Counted from the stretch's first letter, positions 9,913 through 21,552 are shown. The stretch: 64,000 nt of DNA from Gambelia wislizenii (GCA_030847615.1 JAUMIR010000003.1:55351001-55415000); one strand, 5' to 3'. The notes: generated by a model from the sequence alone, not told the origin. Numbers and translations: made by a program.

Positions 9913-12489
9913 CATCTCTGAGCCACACATAGCCCTTGGGGGGGCATAGCCCTCAAGTCCCCCTGTTTCCCCACTAAACCCTCAAATGTCCAGCATGTTC
10001 CACAAATATTAAATAATTAAATAAACTAGCTCAAAATCCACTCTGGGGCCAGGTTCTGCTTTATAAATCCCTCAAACCACCTTAGCATAACCAGTAGTGA
10101 TGAAAGTTCATTACCAGTCACCCAAAATGGCAGCTGAAATGGTTACAGAAATAAGTACCATTTAAACCCTCTCATCTACATACTTTAAAAGTCAGACAAA
10201 AAAAAAAAAAGGCCTTCAAGCCCTGAAGTATGTGTGCCTGGACCTGCTTTAGGTAGAGCTATCATATCCTGCTTACTATTCAGAACTAGAAAATGAAAAT
10301 GGCAGTTGGTTTCCTCTAGTCACCACATGATAAAAAATTCATTCATCACAACCACAGTTTGCTCAAATAATTCACTACCGCTTGTTTATTGCTAGCATGA
10401 GGTGTCTATCAGCTAATAACAGTTTTATTAAATAACAGTGAGGCAGGATTTATTAGTTCCTGGCTGGCTCATTTGAGTGGCAGACTATTTGGCCAATTTG
10501 GATAATTAAGTCAAGAGGTGACTTCAGAGGCTCCCGGGTTGTGCATTTATGAACAGCCAGAGCACTGCATTTTATAGTACATTCAGCTTCATTGAAGCAG
10601 CATATACCAGACAAAGCAACTCTTCCGTTCTGACTCTGTTACAGCACCTTGCCTCAAGGTATAGAACTAGAGGTTGGAGCAGAATAATTACAAGTGAGGA
10701 GGAAAGAACAGAAATGAGTACTCTTTAAACACTCCCTTCTACATCAGTTTCAAAGGCAGACAAATGTTCTAAAGATTTCCCTCCCTAGTCATACTTCTGT
10801 TTGCAGTTATTCCCCTGGAGAAAATAAACTCACAAAAAGTGACTTCTAAGTGAACACAAAGGGCTGAATGAAAATAAAGACCTGAGTGGGCTCAAGGATC
10901 CGTTTAATGTAATGTGCTGTGCTGTGTAATACAGTCCTCTTTCTCTTCTTGCTAGCTTCCACACAATTAGATGGCTATCCCCTTGGGGAACTCCAGTTTA
11001 ACATTATAGATGCTCAGATATAAATATAGGCCTAGTTGCAGCAGCAATGGGCAACACTCTCAAACTCTTTTCATTCAGGAAACAGCTTGCTTGGCACGAA
11101 AAATAAATGATTGTCTTTACAGTAAATGAGGAGGGGCACCAATTGCCCATTAATTTTGGTGGATATGTTGAATTTAAATAATAAAATATCGGCCTAATTT
11201 ATTAAGCCACACTGTCTGAATACTGGTTAATTTTAAATGAAAAATGAAAGAGAAATGCAGATTTTCTTGCTAAGGAGATTCCCCACCACCACACACACAC
11301 CATGAAAAAAAATGAATAGCTTGTGTGGTGGTCTATGTTGCCTGAACAGATTTTTGTATTTTTCTTTCTACCACAGATTCCTTTAAGTTCTTCCTTATCT
11401 TGCTAAATGGTAAACTGAAAGTGAGAAGCCATAGTATACTATATTTCAGTGCAGGTAGAACAGAGAAACACCAGTCACAAAATTCATACTCGTAATGGTG
11501 TTCTCTGACCTATGGGTGTAGGTATAGGGGAGGGGCAAAGTGAGGGCATTGTTCCTCCAATAAGAATTCTTCCGCCTCAATGAAATTTCCCTTCAATCAT
11601 CAAATTTCAACATTGCAGAGACTGAGACTTTGAAAACCATTCACATTCACAATCTTGTATTTGCTATATTCTCACTAAATGCAACATTTAAGTATGTGTA
11701 ACATAAAGCTGTGTGACATTTAAAACTGCATAACATTCAATTTTGTGCTTTCTTCCCTTCTATATTTTTAGAAGCTGTACATCATTCTGTTTTGTGCTCC
11801 CCCACCTTTTAGGAGAAAAAAAAAAGTTTTTGAAGCTGAGGAACATTTCAAGTTGTGAAACCTTAAAGATTCATAGCATTCCTCTTTTTTTTTTCTTTTT
11901 TTTTTTGCTGTCTTTTAGGAAGATTCCATGAGATAACTGCACAGCTTTCTGGAAAATCATGCTGCTTTTTGGTAAGCTTTGTAGCTTTCTTCAGAAACTT
12001 GCACAGTTTCTTCTTATTTTGTGTGTGTGTATGTGTGTGTGTTGGGGGGGTAGTTGCTGTGGTAGCTGCTACTTAGGATGCATTCACTCTTAGGAATTAA
12101 AAACATTGCTTGGGTGGGTGGGTTTCATCATTTTTGGGAAAAAAGATATCCATTTCTATATGTGTGTTTGCAATTCATTTTACAAAAGAAATGGAATATA
12201 TTTTTGTACAAATCCATTTCTGTGCAAATTGTGGAGACGCTAATGGATTTAAAAATACAACACTTCTTGTCCAGTTTTTGCTCCAGTGGTGAGCACCTTG
12301 TGAGCCTTGAACCTTGTGAGCCTTGAACAGTCCTTGTCTGGGTATTCTAAATCAATGAGAATGAGGACTTTATCAAGATTTCTTCAAGTTCCTTGGGAAA
12401 TGCTCACATGTACATTATTATTATTATTACAACACACTGAATATATTTGTTTTTACTTTGTATTTAAAGCTAAATATTAGTAAGGGAAA
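9913..12489. other. Anonymous DNA, about 2.6 kb
   Basis: I see no gene or clear repeat. Minor items: a G-run at 9939-9945, an A-run near 10,200, T-runs near 11,885, a (TG)n run near 12,022-12,042, a 16-bp tandem duplication (CCTTGTGAGCCTTGAA) at about 12,296-12,327, and a short (ATT)n at 12,417-12,428. Short frames at 11,743 and 12,078 are not convincing. Confidence 0.4.
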
Positions 12490-12491
12490 TA

Positions 12492-12729
12492 CAGTTGTCC
12501 CTCCATATCCACGGATTTGGTATCCAGAAGTTTAAATATTCATGGCTTGAAAATATTCCTTAAAAAATAATAATTAAAAAAAACCCCAAACAAACCTTGA
12601 TTTTGCCATCTTACATAAGGGACACCATTTTGCCATGCCATTGCATATAATGGGAGTTGAATATTCACAGATTTGGGTATCCACGGGGGGTCCTGGAACC
12701 AAACCCCAGTGAATATGAAGGGATAACTG
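12492..12729 (+). mobile_element. Tigger/pogo-like MITE with TA duplication
   Basis: Starts CAGTTGTCCCTCCATATCC and ends with the inverse, ...GAATATGAAGGGATAACTG. TA flanks both ends (12,490-12,491 and 12,730-12,731). The 238-bp element has no transposase. Two more copies of the family lie at 23,925-24,152 (opposite orientation) and 58,662-58,897. The ends closely resemble mammalian Tigger-derived MITEs, so an autonomous pogo-type transposase elsewhere presumably moved them. Confidence 0.85.
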
Positions 12730-12731
12730 TA

Positions 12732-13658
12732 TAATCTTAAGTAAACTTGGGCCTTTACTGATGTGTTCACAGTGAGTGGGGGATGTGCATAACTGAATCC
12801 TCCTCAAATTTAAAATAAAACCCCCATGTAAATTCTATGTGTCAAATACATTTCTAGGCAAACCTCATGCATGACATGCTAGTTTTCCATGTAACTTTGT
12901 GCAACATAGTCCCTACAGTGCTTTTTGAGACCCTCAGAGCTGTAGAAAAGACTGAAGGATTTGGTGTGAGGAGATGAGGTAGGTCTAGGTGACTCTGAAG
13001 AGGCCTGAAAGCTTGGGAGAAGACAAAGCCTGAGGAAATTAGAAAGAGGGAAGAAAACAACAAACAAAATTAATCAGCCATCCATAGAAGCCTACAAAGA
13101 ACAGAGTTGCCATTGCCTTCTGTACTCACATTGTAGCATTTCTTCCACACCTCCTGCTGCTTCACTGCTAGGGTGTGCAACAGAGCTTAAAGCTGATTCC
13201 TACATCCCAATACTGCACAGATCTGGGGGATTATCTATCTAACTCCATTACTGCATTCACTACAATTTATTACTTTGAGAGACACTTTTAGGTGACTGTG
13301 TGACTTAACATTCAGACAATAGTCCTCTATTCAGGATTAGCTATTTCAAGTCCAGTTTAAAGATAAGGAACCATCAGAAGGGTGAACAAAGGCCTTGAAG
13401 TTGACCATCAACATTTCATCTCTGAGCAGCACACTCACCTGGCATACAAGTCACAGTGATTGAGCTCCACTGTGGTGAGATGTATAGTATATATGCTTGG
13501 ATTAGATTAAAAACAACAACCTGTACTTGATTTATCTTTTTAAGTTGCCTTAAGTCCCAGTATTAGGAAACAGGTGGAATATAAATGAAATGAAATAACA
13601 AAACATGAAATAATAATCATAATAGTGACAATAATCAAACAATTACACCTATATATAT
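12732..13658. other. Anonymous DNA with a possible L2-like tail
   Basis: At about 13,530-13,605 the sequence TTAAGTTGCCTTAAGTCCCA...GGTGGAATATAAATGAAAT resembles an L2-type 3' end followed by an AAATG-rich tail. The rest is unrecognised. Confidence 0.4.
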
Positions 13659-13762
13659 CATGGAATCATAGAGTAGGAAGATACCACAAGGGCCATCCAG
13701 TCCAACCCCCTGCCTTGCAGGAATACACAGTCAAAGCACCCCTGATATGGCCATCCATCTAT
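13659..13762 (-). mobile_element. CR1 3'-end fragment
   Basis: The plus strand reads TGGAATCATAGAGTAGGAAG then CACAAGGGCCATCCAGTCCAACCCCCTGCC, the reverse complement of the CR1 3' end seen at 54,149-54,260. Only about 100 bp remain, the usual result of strong 5' truncation. Confidence 0.85.
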
Positions 13763-15239
13763 GACTCATCAATGCCAATCTGTGTCTTTTATTTATTTTT
13801 CTTTTTTTGATGGTACATTCCTCTTCTTTCCTCTTCTTTGACTATTTGTAAGTGACCATCATAATTAACATTAAAATGTATACATATATGTGTTGTTATT
13901 TCTGCTTCTCCACCTCTTTTCCTCACCTCATTTAATATATTGCCCCTCCCCCTACAACACACACACCAGTATTCTATTAAGTTGTTTACTGGCTGTTTCC
14001 CTTTGTGTCTTTCAGAAAATCTGGGGCCTGTTAGATGAGAAGCACTGCAAACTATTTTTGAGAGCAAGTATTCTACTCTCTCCTCTACCTCACTACAATT
14101 CAGTTTCCACAGTTCCCGCGACAAAATGGACTGCAGATATACAAAATGTAATTATATTTTAGGATTCCCCCCACCCCCATTTAGTTGTGACACCCATTTA
14201 GTTACGATAAGATAACTATCTCAGTAAGGTCCAAGACCCAGGTAATAATCATCACCAAGAATTTGTCACATTATCTGCTAATCACTGAATGTTCAGTTAA
14301 CAGAACAAGCCAATGACAAGGGAAGTTAAGACTATAACAAATGACAGCAATATAACCAATTTCAGGGAGATTATTGCTTCAATAAACCATATTAAATGAT
14401 TTTTGAAAAAAAAGCAATTGCTTGTTTTGTTTTGTTTTAAAGTTATCTGAAGTTGAGTAAATGAGAGACTGCTTTGTTAAATTGGTTGTTTCCAACCAAT
14501 TTTCTAAGAATTTAGGACACAGGGAATGCTCTGATAGCCATATAATGAACATTCTAAATGCACCAGAGGTTGTTCTTTATTTCTATTGGCGGAAGGAAAG
14601 ACATTAACTTGATAATGTGATCAGTCCTCAACAAAGCTACTTCCTAAATCAGCATACAGAATTGTAATCAGTTCATAGTGTGTTTAGCAATTAGAATGTC
14701 AAAGCTCATCAACAATTAAAAATGTGGGTCAGAAAACTAAATAAGAAAGGGCAGTCCATAGCAGATGCTCTACTACAAGGTTGTAATGGGCTGCTTTCAC
14801 TGTAATCATATAGACACGTCTTGCACAAGTGCATTTGGCATCTATGAAAACTAACACATTTGATACTTAAATCTACCACAGCAAAAAACATCTGTAGCTG
14901 GAAGTGAAATCCAAATCTGTTTTCTAATTGTTAGCATTCATGAAAATGTCTTCTAAAGTTCTAAAAGAAAGAAAGGTCCTGGTGTGATTATGGAAAGTGT
15001 CCAAGGAGCACATTTTGCTTTCTTGGCCAATTTTGCAATCTTAAAGAGAACATGAATGGAACTGGCTGTAAGATGATCCTAATTTAAAGAGGTACGTTAA
15101 ATTACTTTTTCACTTTTAGTTCTCCCAACTTCTATGTCAGCTCCATCCCTAGCAGAACATACTGTATCTTCTTGTATGTAGAACTGCCATGTTGTTTTCA
15201 CTGTCTAATGAAAAAGCTGATAGGTAGCACATGCTGTTA
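13763..15239. other. Anonymous DNA, no feature seen
   Basis: Overlapping opposite-strand frames at 13,789-14,162 are not protein-like. Nothing else recognised. Confidence 0.4.
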
Positions 15240-16105
15240 GTATGCCCTACTACCCCATCCCCTCGGTATCTCATAACTGGAAATAGTGGACAATCTTTTT
15301 TGGGGTCAGGTTGGCTGATGCAGACCAGAGGTCAGTTAGAGGTCACAATGACCTGAAGCATGCCTGGAAATATAATGGTGAGAAAGTCCATATTAGGTTT
15401 GAGCAAAAAGCCCCTATAATGGGTTTATACTAACCCAGTCATTAGAGGGGTATGTGCTAGTCCTTTCTTCCAGTCTGGGTGTTCCCAGCAATGATTCAAT
15501 CAAGCAATTAAGTGATCATTCCTTGATCTACACCCTATTTAAATCTCTCCTCATACTCCCTCCTGTCTAACCTTACGAGTTTGTCACAAAACCATAAATT
15601 TCTATCTCCCAGAAAGTAAAGCAATCAGTTGAGTTTCGGTTTCCTTTATCTATTCCATGGGAGAGTCATCCAAGATTTGATATTACAAAATGTATTCCTC
15701 CAAGGCATGGAATGGGGTATAAATATTAGACCCCAACAATAGTAAAGGGTGCCACAGTGGACAGGCCCAGCCACTTTCTTCCTCGTTGCTCCCCGGATTG
15801 GAACCTTCTGTGCCACCCTCAGATGCCTGTCACTGCTCTTTGGGACTGGTAACTATCATCTTATCTTCCTGGACTTCTCCCCCTCTACCCAATCTTTCTG
15901 TCTTACTCTGCTATAGCCTTGTGTGATTCTTAAGAACATATATTGTGTATGTTAGTTCACTTTTGTATTCCAATAAAATACTTTATTTCACTTTAACTGT
16001 AGTGTTCTTTACAGTTAGTACTAGTATACATTGGTGAAAAGATCCCTGAAGTTACCCTCCTCTTGCAGGCCTCCTGTTGAGCTAATAATTTCCCCAGATA
16101 TTACA
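15240..16105 (+). other. Possible degraded retroviral or retrotransposon LTR
   Basis: A TATA-like box (TATAAATA, 15,718-15,725), a polyadenylation signal (AATAAA, 15,972-15,977) and a CA ending near 16,105 are spaced as in an LTR. About eight bases downstream lies TGGCATCATGAATGGGG (16,114-16,130), which could be a primer-binding site after CpG decay. The left boundary is arbitrary, no second LTR was found, and no gag or pol follows. Chance similarity is possible. Confidence 0.3.
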
Positions 16106-16379
16106 GTAGATTTTGGCATCATGAATGGGGTTCCAACATGCTCCCATCTCTTAATATAACAACACTGAAACAGAAAGTTCTATGTCTGAGGTCCTTGTGA
16201 CTGAATTGAATATTCAGAATTAATCAATAATCCTCTTAGCTCTTAAATATGAGTGTAAAAGATTGAAGTAACTGGACTGGAGGGTAGGCATTAGGGTAGT
16301 CCACAACAGGTCAAGTGCTCATTCTAGTCCATTCTAGTTGGGTCACTGAATCAATGGGATTTTCTTAAGTGTCAACTTG

Positions 16380-16620
16380 TGTGTGTCTATGTGCCTTCAA
16401 GTCACCTGACAACTTATGGTGACCCCATGAATAGTGTTTTCTTAGGCAAGGAATTATCAGAGGTGGTTTTGCCAGTTCCTTCCTCTGGCATATAGCCTAC
16501 GGCACTTTTTATTCATTGGTGATCTCTCATCCAAGAAGTAACCATAGCCAAACCTACTTAGCTTCCAAGATCAGCTGGGATCTGGTGCCTCTAGGATATT
16601 TAGGCAGCTTACCATTCAGT
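16380..16620 (-). mobile_element. 5S-rRNA-derived SINE
   Basis: On the minus strand the head is recognisable 5S rRNA sequence: GATCTTGGAAGCTAAGTAGG (the internal control region), then TTACTTCTTGGATGAGAGATC and GTGCCGTAGGC. The tail, CTCTGATAATTCCTTGCC...GGTCACCATAAGTTG...TGACTTGAAGGCACA, ends in a short GT/CA run. The internal 5S promoter would drive RNA polymerase III. The tail resembles that of the Sauria-type tRNA SINEs here, so a Bov-B-like LINE is the likely partner. Confidence 0.85.
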
Positions 16621-16716
16621 GATTGATTCAAGGGGGTGACTCTAGTTGAGAGTAGGAACAGAATTTAACAGAATGAATAGGTTATAAGAGTACCTCCAAA
16701 TAATGTAGTGTTTAAT

Positions 16717-17126
16717 GTGAAGTCAAAGGCTTTCACGGCCAGCATCCATAGGTTTTCCATGTTTTTTTCCCCCAGCTGTGAGGCTGTGTTCTGGAAGAGT
16801 TTGTTTCTGACATTTCACCTGCATCTGTGGCTGGCATCTTCAGAGAATGGTTGAGTAGGAGTGGGGGGGGGAGTTATATTATATGACCATTAGCCAACCA
16901 TTAGCCAAACAGACACTAATCCTCCTGGCATATCTCTACCTAGAAACTAGCCATTCAAATACACAAATTTACATATCCTCCCCAACAGGGTCTCACAGTA
17001 TATAACCTGCACACACACTCCTACCCAGCCATTCTCTGAAGATGCCAGCCACAGATGCAGGCAAAATGTCAGAAAGAAACTCTTCCAGACCATGACCTCA
17101 CAGCCCAGAAAAATCCCACAGAAAAC
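16717..17126. mobile_element. Penelope-like element remnant, two inverted terminal arms
   Basis: A left arm (GGCTGTGTTCTGGAAGAG...CATCTGTGGCTGGCATCTTCAGAGAATGG) and a right arm reading as its inverse (CCATTCTCTGAAGATGCCAGCC...) enclose about 160 bp. A 16-bp target duplication with one mismatch, TAATGTAGTGTTTAAT, flanks it at 16,701-16,716 and 17,127-17,142. The larger relative at 53,131-53,863 has the same arms and encodes a GIY-YIG C-terminus, which identifies the family. This copy keeps no coding sequence. Confidence 0.75.
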
Positions 17127-17240
17127 TAACGTAGTGTTTAATAGCACCATAGTTAAAGAACTGTAACCATCATTTGAAGAAGGAATTTAGGAGTTTTCTA
17201 TGCTTTTAATGCAGCATTAAGATGTCAGACTATTAAGGGC

Positions 17241-17272
17241 CATTTTACACTGCACAATTATAGCACCATGGT
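17241..17272. mobile_element. Left end of palindromic MITE split by the chromovirus
   Basis: CATTTTACACTGCACAATTA then TAGCACCATGGT is the left terminal arm of the same MITE family as 2334-2532. It resumes at 23,376 after the LTR element. The last five bases, ATGGT (17,268-17,272), are the target duplicated by that insertion. Confidence 0.85.
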
Positions 17273-17627
17273 TGTCATGCTCATCCCTGGATTCTGGATA
17301 TTAGAGTAGACTCCATGGAAAACCCTGGCATGAGTTTGGTTCCTGGCCTGTCTTCCCTGCCTGGGCCTCCCAGCCCTTGGACGGATGCCAGCCCGCCTTT
17401 TGGGTCTGGGAACACTGTTCCTCGAGCAGCTCAAGGTCACAGCACCTGGAGCTGCCTGCCTGGCTACAGCCCTCCCTACATACCAATCTCACACTGTAAG
17501 GGTTTATCTGGAGGTTGTACTAGGTTGTGTTTAGTTCTGGCTTTGGCTATGCTACTTAATCACGTTTCCTTGCTTAATAGAGAAATCTTATTGAGTTAAT
17601 GTGAGCATGTGTTTCTGGTACATCACA
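17273..17627 (+). repeat. 5' LTR
   Basis: 355 bp, TG...CA ended. It lines up along its whole length with the 3' LTR. The polyadenylation signal seen in the 3' LTR is here changed to AATAGA near 17,576. I could not assign a primer-binding site with confidence just downstream. Confidence 0.93.
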
Positions 17628-17677
17628 GTAAGCCAGAACTCACCAATCCTACTTAACTTTTGGTTCCTACCCACAAT

Positions 17678-18978
17678 GTCTGACGATGCGGAGATTGGGA
17701 CCCAGACAGAGAAAGACCTGGCCACAGGCGATGACCAGGGAGCCAGTGTGCTGGGGGATGGTGCAGTGCAGATGTGCTGGAGGAAGAGCTGAGCTGAGCC
17801 TGACAGAGGGCTGGGAGGCTGAACCTTCCCCTTGACCTCATGGAACTGGGAGCCAGGCAATCCCTAGGGAGGGGCAGCTTACCCTTCTCCAAGACTCTAG
17901 TGTGTGGAGCAGGAATGGCCATGGAAGCCAGCTGGCTCTGGCCAGAGGAGCGAGGTTGGGAAGAACGCAGGTCCAGACGGTGGGACAGACCCCTAACCGA
18001 GGGGTACCGAGAGCCTGGGGTGAGACTCCCGTGCTCAGAACTGGAGGGTGAGGTGCAGCAGCTGAAGCAACAAATGGAGGTCATGCAGACAAGCCTCTTG
18101 AAGACTCTGCAGAGACTACCTCAGCAACCTGCCACCCTGAGGGGAAGGTAACCTCCCCAGGACCCTCAGTTGCCAGCTCCAGCTCCAGGGGGAGGGGTCC
18201 CCATTGCACCTGCTAGGGTCCCTGTCCTGCAGGCTCCTGGCCCAGTAGCCCCTGTGGGGGCTGGCCCGGTCGAGCTGTGGGAGAGACCTCAGGGGCTCAA
18301 GCATCGAGACCTGAAAGCCACCTTTGATGGGTACGCCATGAAGTTACCATACTTCTTAAACCAGGTGATGGGGTCCATGTCCCAATGGGAAGAAGAGTTC
18401 CAGACAGAGGTTGAGAAAGTGCAGTACATCTCCAACCAGATGGAGGGAGAGGCAGCACAATTGCTGGTGGGGCTCTACGACATGGGGGCTCCAGAGTTGG
18501 GGAGTTTCCATAAATTCATGATGGCCCTACATGCTCAATTTGAAGACCTCCTGAGAGGCGTGCACACACAGAACTCCAGCAACTGCGCCAAGGCTTGGGA
18601 CCCATGTCCAAATACGCCTCCGAATTTCGCCACCTCACCAGCCAGATTCCCGACTGGACCAAAGCCACTAAGGTGCAGTATTTTCAGGATGGTCTTAACG
18701 TGGACATCCTAGTGTGGGCCTTGGTCCAAGGGAACCCAGAAACCCTCTTGGGGTGGGTACGGCTGGCTGGGGAGGTGGAAACCCTGAGACAGAGCATTAA
18801 GCTGGCACGGCAATGCCAGGGGCTTGGCGGAAAGCCCACTGGGTCCTCAGGGAAGAAAGCTAAGGCAGCTCAATCAGGCGTGGCGGGGGAGTCGGAAAGG
18901 GAGCGAAGGAAGCTAAAAGTCTTTTGCCTGCACTGCGGGAAGGGTGGACACCGCATAGCCGAATGTCCAGAGAAATAA
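17678..18978 (+). pseudogene. Chromovirus gag (capsid and nucleocapsid), broken
   Basis: Gag would form the intracellular particle. It begins near ATGTCTGACGATGCGGAG (17,678). A coiled-coil-like stretch (ELEGEVQQLKQQMEVMQ) lies at about 18,040-18,090. The capsid-like part includes LPYFLNQVMGSMSQWEEEF (18,345-18,400), and a single zinc knuckle with CX2CX4HX4C spacing, CLHCGKGGHRIAEC, lies at 18,928-18,969. Frame changes occur near 17,790, 18,150 and 18,560, so no complete product is possible. Composition resembles Sushi-ichi/PEG10-type gag more than retroviral gag. Confidence 0.8.
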
Positions 18979-19560
18979 CCCCGAGACAACCCCATGGAAG
19001 AGAGGCCCAAGAAGGCAGATGGGAAGCTGACAGCCCCCAAGACACTGTTCAAGCCAAAGGCCAAGGTAGCAGTGAGCGCTTTGATTTCAGGCCATGCGGC
19101 GGGAGAGTCTTCAAAGGAACCGGACGACAGTCGGTCCTCTTCCGATACTGAGCTGGTGGGAAATGGATCCCGCCTGCCTTACTAAGCACCCGAGGGCAGG
19201 CTAATCCTAAAGGGCGCCCAAGCACTGTGGTCAGTGGGGGTGAAAGGCCCTTTTTTCCTAAAAGCCAAAATAGGGGTTGCAAATAATGGGGTACCCTGAA
19301 AAGTAATGTTAATGGTAGATTCTTGATGTACCCAAGTACTAATTCACACCTCCTTGGTCAGTGAACTTGCGGTTAGCACCATTAAGCTAGACAAACCAGT
19401 GTGGCTGTCCCAGATGGACAGAGGGATGATGAAGGGGGACCCCACAAGGTGGATTACTGGCCCAGTACAGATGAAGATGGGAAATCATCAGGAGGAGCGC
19501 CAATTCGTGATAGCGCCAGGCTTAGTCCCAGCTGCAGTAGTGGGCTTAAACTAGCTGAAG
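18979..19560 (+). pseudogene. Chromovirus aspartic protease region, inactivated
   Basis: The region between gag and RT should cleave the polyprotein. The expected catalytic triplet Asp-Ser-Gly is present as GAT TCT followed by TGA (19,324-19,326), so a stop replaces the glycine. Flanking residues (LMVD before, CTQVLIHTSLVSEL after) and a C-terminal FVIAPGLV fit an aspartic protease of this group. Several other stops follow. Confidence 0.65.
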
Positions 19561-19859
19561 TTTCACAACCCCACCATCAACTGGGTAAAGGAGACTGTTA
19601 TCTTTACAGACCCCTTGTGTGTGCAGGAACACGGAGTGGGCGAGGCATCATGGGGGGAGGGGTCCCTCAAGAGGCCAAGCCTCAGAACTTTAAAGCTGCT
19701 CTGGTCCAAGGGGAAATGAAAGGGTTACCGGTGGAGTACAAATAGTGGCAGTGTGTGTTTGAAGAGAAGGAATGTGACATTCTACCCCCACCCACACAGG
19801 CTGTTTGACTGTGCAATTGAGATAGTTTCCCAGGCCAAGATGCCCAAACCTAAGATTTA

Positions 19860-21069
19860 ATCGATGACCCCGGCGGAGATGGACAGCCTCCGGGAGTTCA
19901 TAGACAAGAACTTGGCCCAGGGGTTCGTCAGACCCACGACCTCCCCCTTGGAGGCCCCGGTGTTGTTCAGATGCAAACACGATTATTCTCTTCATCTCTG
20001 AATAGGCTATAGATCCTTAAATGCTATCAGTACAACAAATCAGTACCCCCTCCCTTTAATGAAAGATATCCTGGCTCATTTAGCCAAGGGGAAGATATTC
20101 ACCAAACTGGACTTGCGGGAGTCCTATTACAGAGTGCGAATTAAAGAAGGGGATGAAACTGCTTTCAATTGCCAGCTAGGGGCATTTGAATTCTGCATGA
20201 TGCCATTTGGGCTCAGTGGAGCCCCTGGAGTCTTTCAAAACTTGATTAATGATGTACTTAGAGAGTTTTTGTACAAAGGGGTACTGGTGTATTTGGATGA
20301 TGTGCTTATTTATTCTGAGGACTATACGTCACATGTTAAGTTGGTGAAGAAAGTGCTTAGTAAACTGGGGGAGAATCAATTGTATGCCAAAATGTCAAAA
20401 TGTGAATTCTACCAGAGCCGCTTGGATTATTTGGGGTACCGCATCTCTAGCAGGGGGGTTGAAATGGACCCTGAGAAGGTAAGGGGAGTTCTCATGTGGG
20501 AGGCCCCCAGAACCAGGAAGCAGCTTCAGAGCTTCCTAGGGTTTACTAATTTTTACTGATCCTTCATCCCTGACTTTGCTGAGGTTGCCTTGCCCTTAAC
20601 TGACTTGTTGGAAACCAAGGGGGGGGGAAAGAAACGCACTGGGAAGGGGAAGAAGGAGAAGCCTCCCCAAATTGTTGTGTGGACTGACCAATGCCAAAGG
20701 GCCTTTGACAAGCTGAAGAAGCTTTTCACCTCTGAACCCATCCTGAAACACCCCAACCCCAAACAACCTTTTGGAGTTCAAGTAGATGCCTCAGACGTGG
20801 CAATGGGGGGTGTTGTTACAGTAGGATGAAGAAGGGAGCTCAGACCCTGTGCATATCTGTCAAAGACGTTCCATGAAACTGAACAAAATTGGCCAGTGTG
20901 GGAGAAAGAGGCGGGGACAATCAAATTAGTTGTTTTTAGTTTATATTCGTTTAATATCTGTTTATGGGGAAGGGTGGGGTGGGTGGTGTTTAGGGATTTA
21001 AATCTGTATTTGTATTTTAATTTATGTAATCCGCTCTGATTGTTTTAACAGAGGGGTGGGGTATAAATA

Positions 21070-21100
<31 letters not shown>

Positions 21101-21440
21101 GGCCTTAGAAACTTGGTGCCATTTGCTGGAAGGACCCAACCTTTTGATGTTTGGACAGATCACAAGAACTTGGAGGTTTTGAAAACCCCACAGAGCTTGA
21201 ACCTTAAACAAATTAGGTGGGCCAGTTTCTTTTACCGGTTCAACTTCACCCTGAAGTTTCTCCCGGGGAAAAAGAATTTCTTAGCTGACACTTTGTCCAG
21301 GCTCCCTCAACATGACAGTCAGCGGAAGGAGGTGATAGACACAGTCTTCTCCCCCTCCCATTTGGAATTGGCAGTTCTCACCCGCAGCCAAGCCAAACGC
21401 CAGGAGACCACTGCCGGCCCCTCTTTGGGCCAGGAACAAG
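19860..21440 (+). pseudogene. Chromovirus reverse transcriptase and RNase H, interrupted
   Basis: RT copies genomic RNA into cDNA and RNase H removes the RNA. RT shows TPAEMDSLREFIDKNLAQGF, KIFTKLDLRESYYRVRI (20,093-20,145), FEFCMMPFGLSGAPGVFQNL (20,188-20,245) and an intact catalytic YLDD at 20,290-20,301. A stop occurs in FTNFY* at about 20,557. RNase H starts near VQVDASDVAMGG (20,780-20,815). It is cut by an L2 tail at 20,928-21,096, after which [10 protein letters not shown] and [11 protein letters not shown] (about 21,150-21,310) follow. Stops at about 19,858, 20,000, 20,558 and 20,827 silence it. Confidence 0.88.
20928..21096 (+). mobile_element. L2 3' tail inserted in the chromovirus RNase H
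   Basis: The insert reads GTTGTTTTTAGTTTATATTC..., then a GGGGAAGGGTGGGG block, CCGCTCTGATTG and an (ATT)n tail. It matches the L2 end at 49,930-50,115 closely. A 4-bp AATT duplication flanks it (20,924-20,927 and 21,097-21,100). The RNase H reading resumes on the far side. The L2 therefore arrived after the chromovirus. Confidence 0.85.
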
Positions 21441-21552
21441 GCTTTGCAGGAGAGCCTGACGGCCTGCCTGCAAAGACTGTGACCCCCACTGTGGTGCCGG
21501 CCCCATCATCCCTGGAGCCTTCTCCTCCAGTCTTGGAGGACGGTGTGAGTGG

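Noticed and set aside
13789..14162. Overlapping 111- and 90-residue frames on opposite strands
   Set aside because: No domain, no repeats in the predicted proteins, AT-rich chance frames.
17653..18084. 143-residue minus frame
   Set aside because: Antisense to chromovirus gag; Ser/Pro-rich by base composition.
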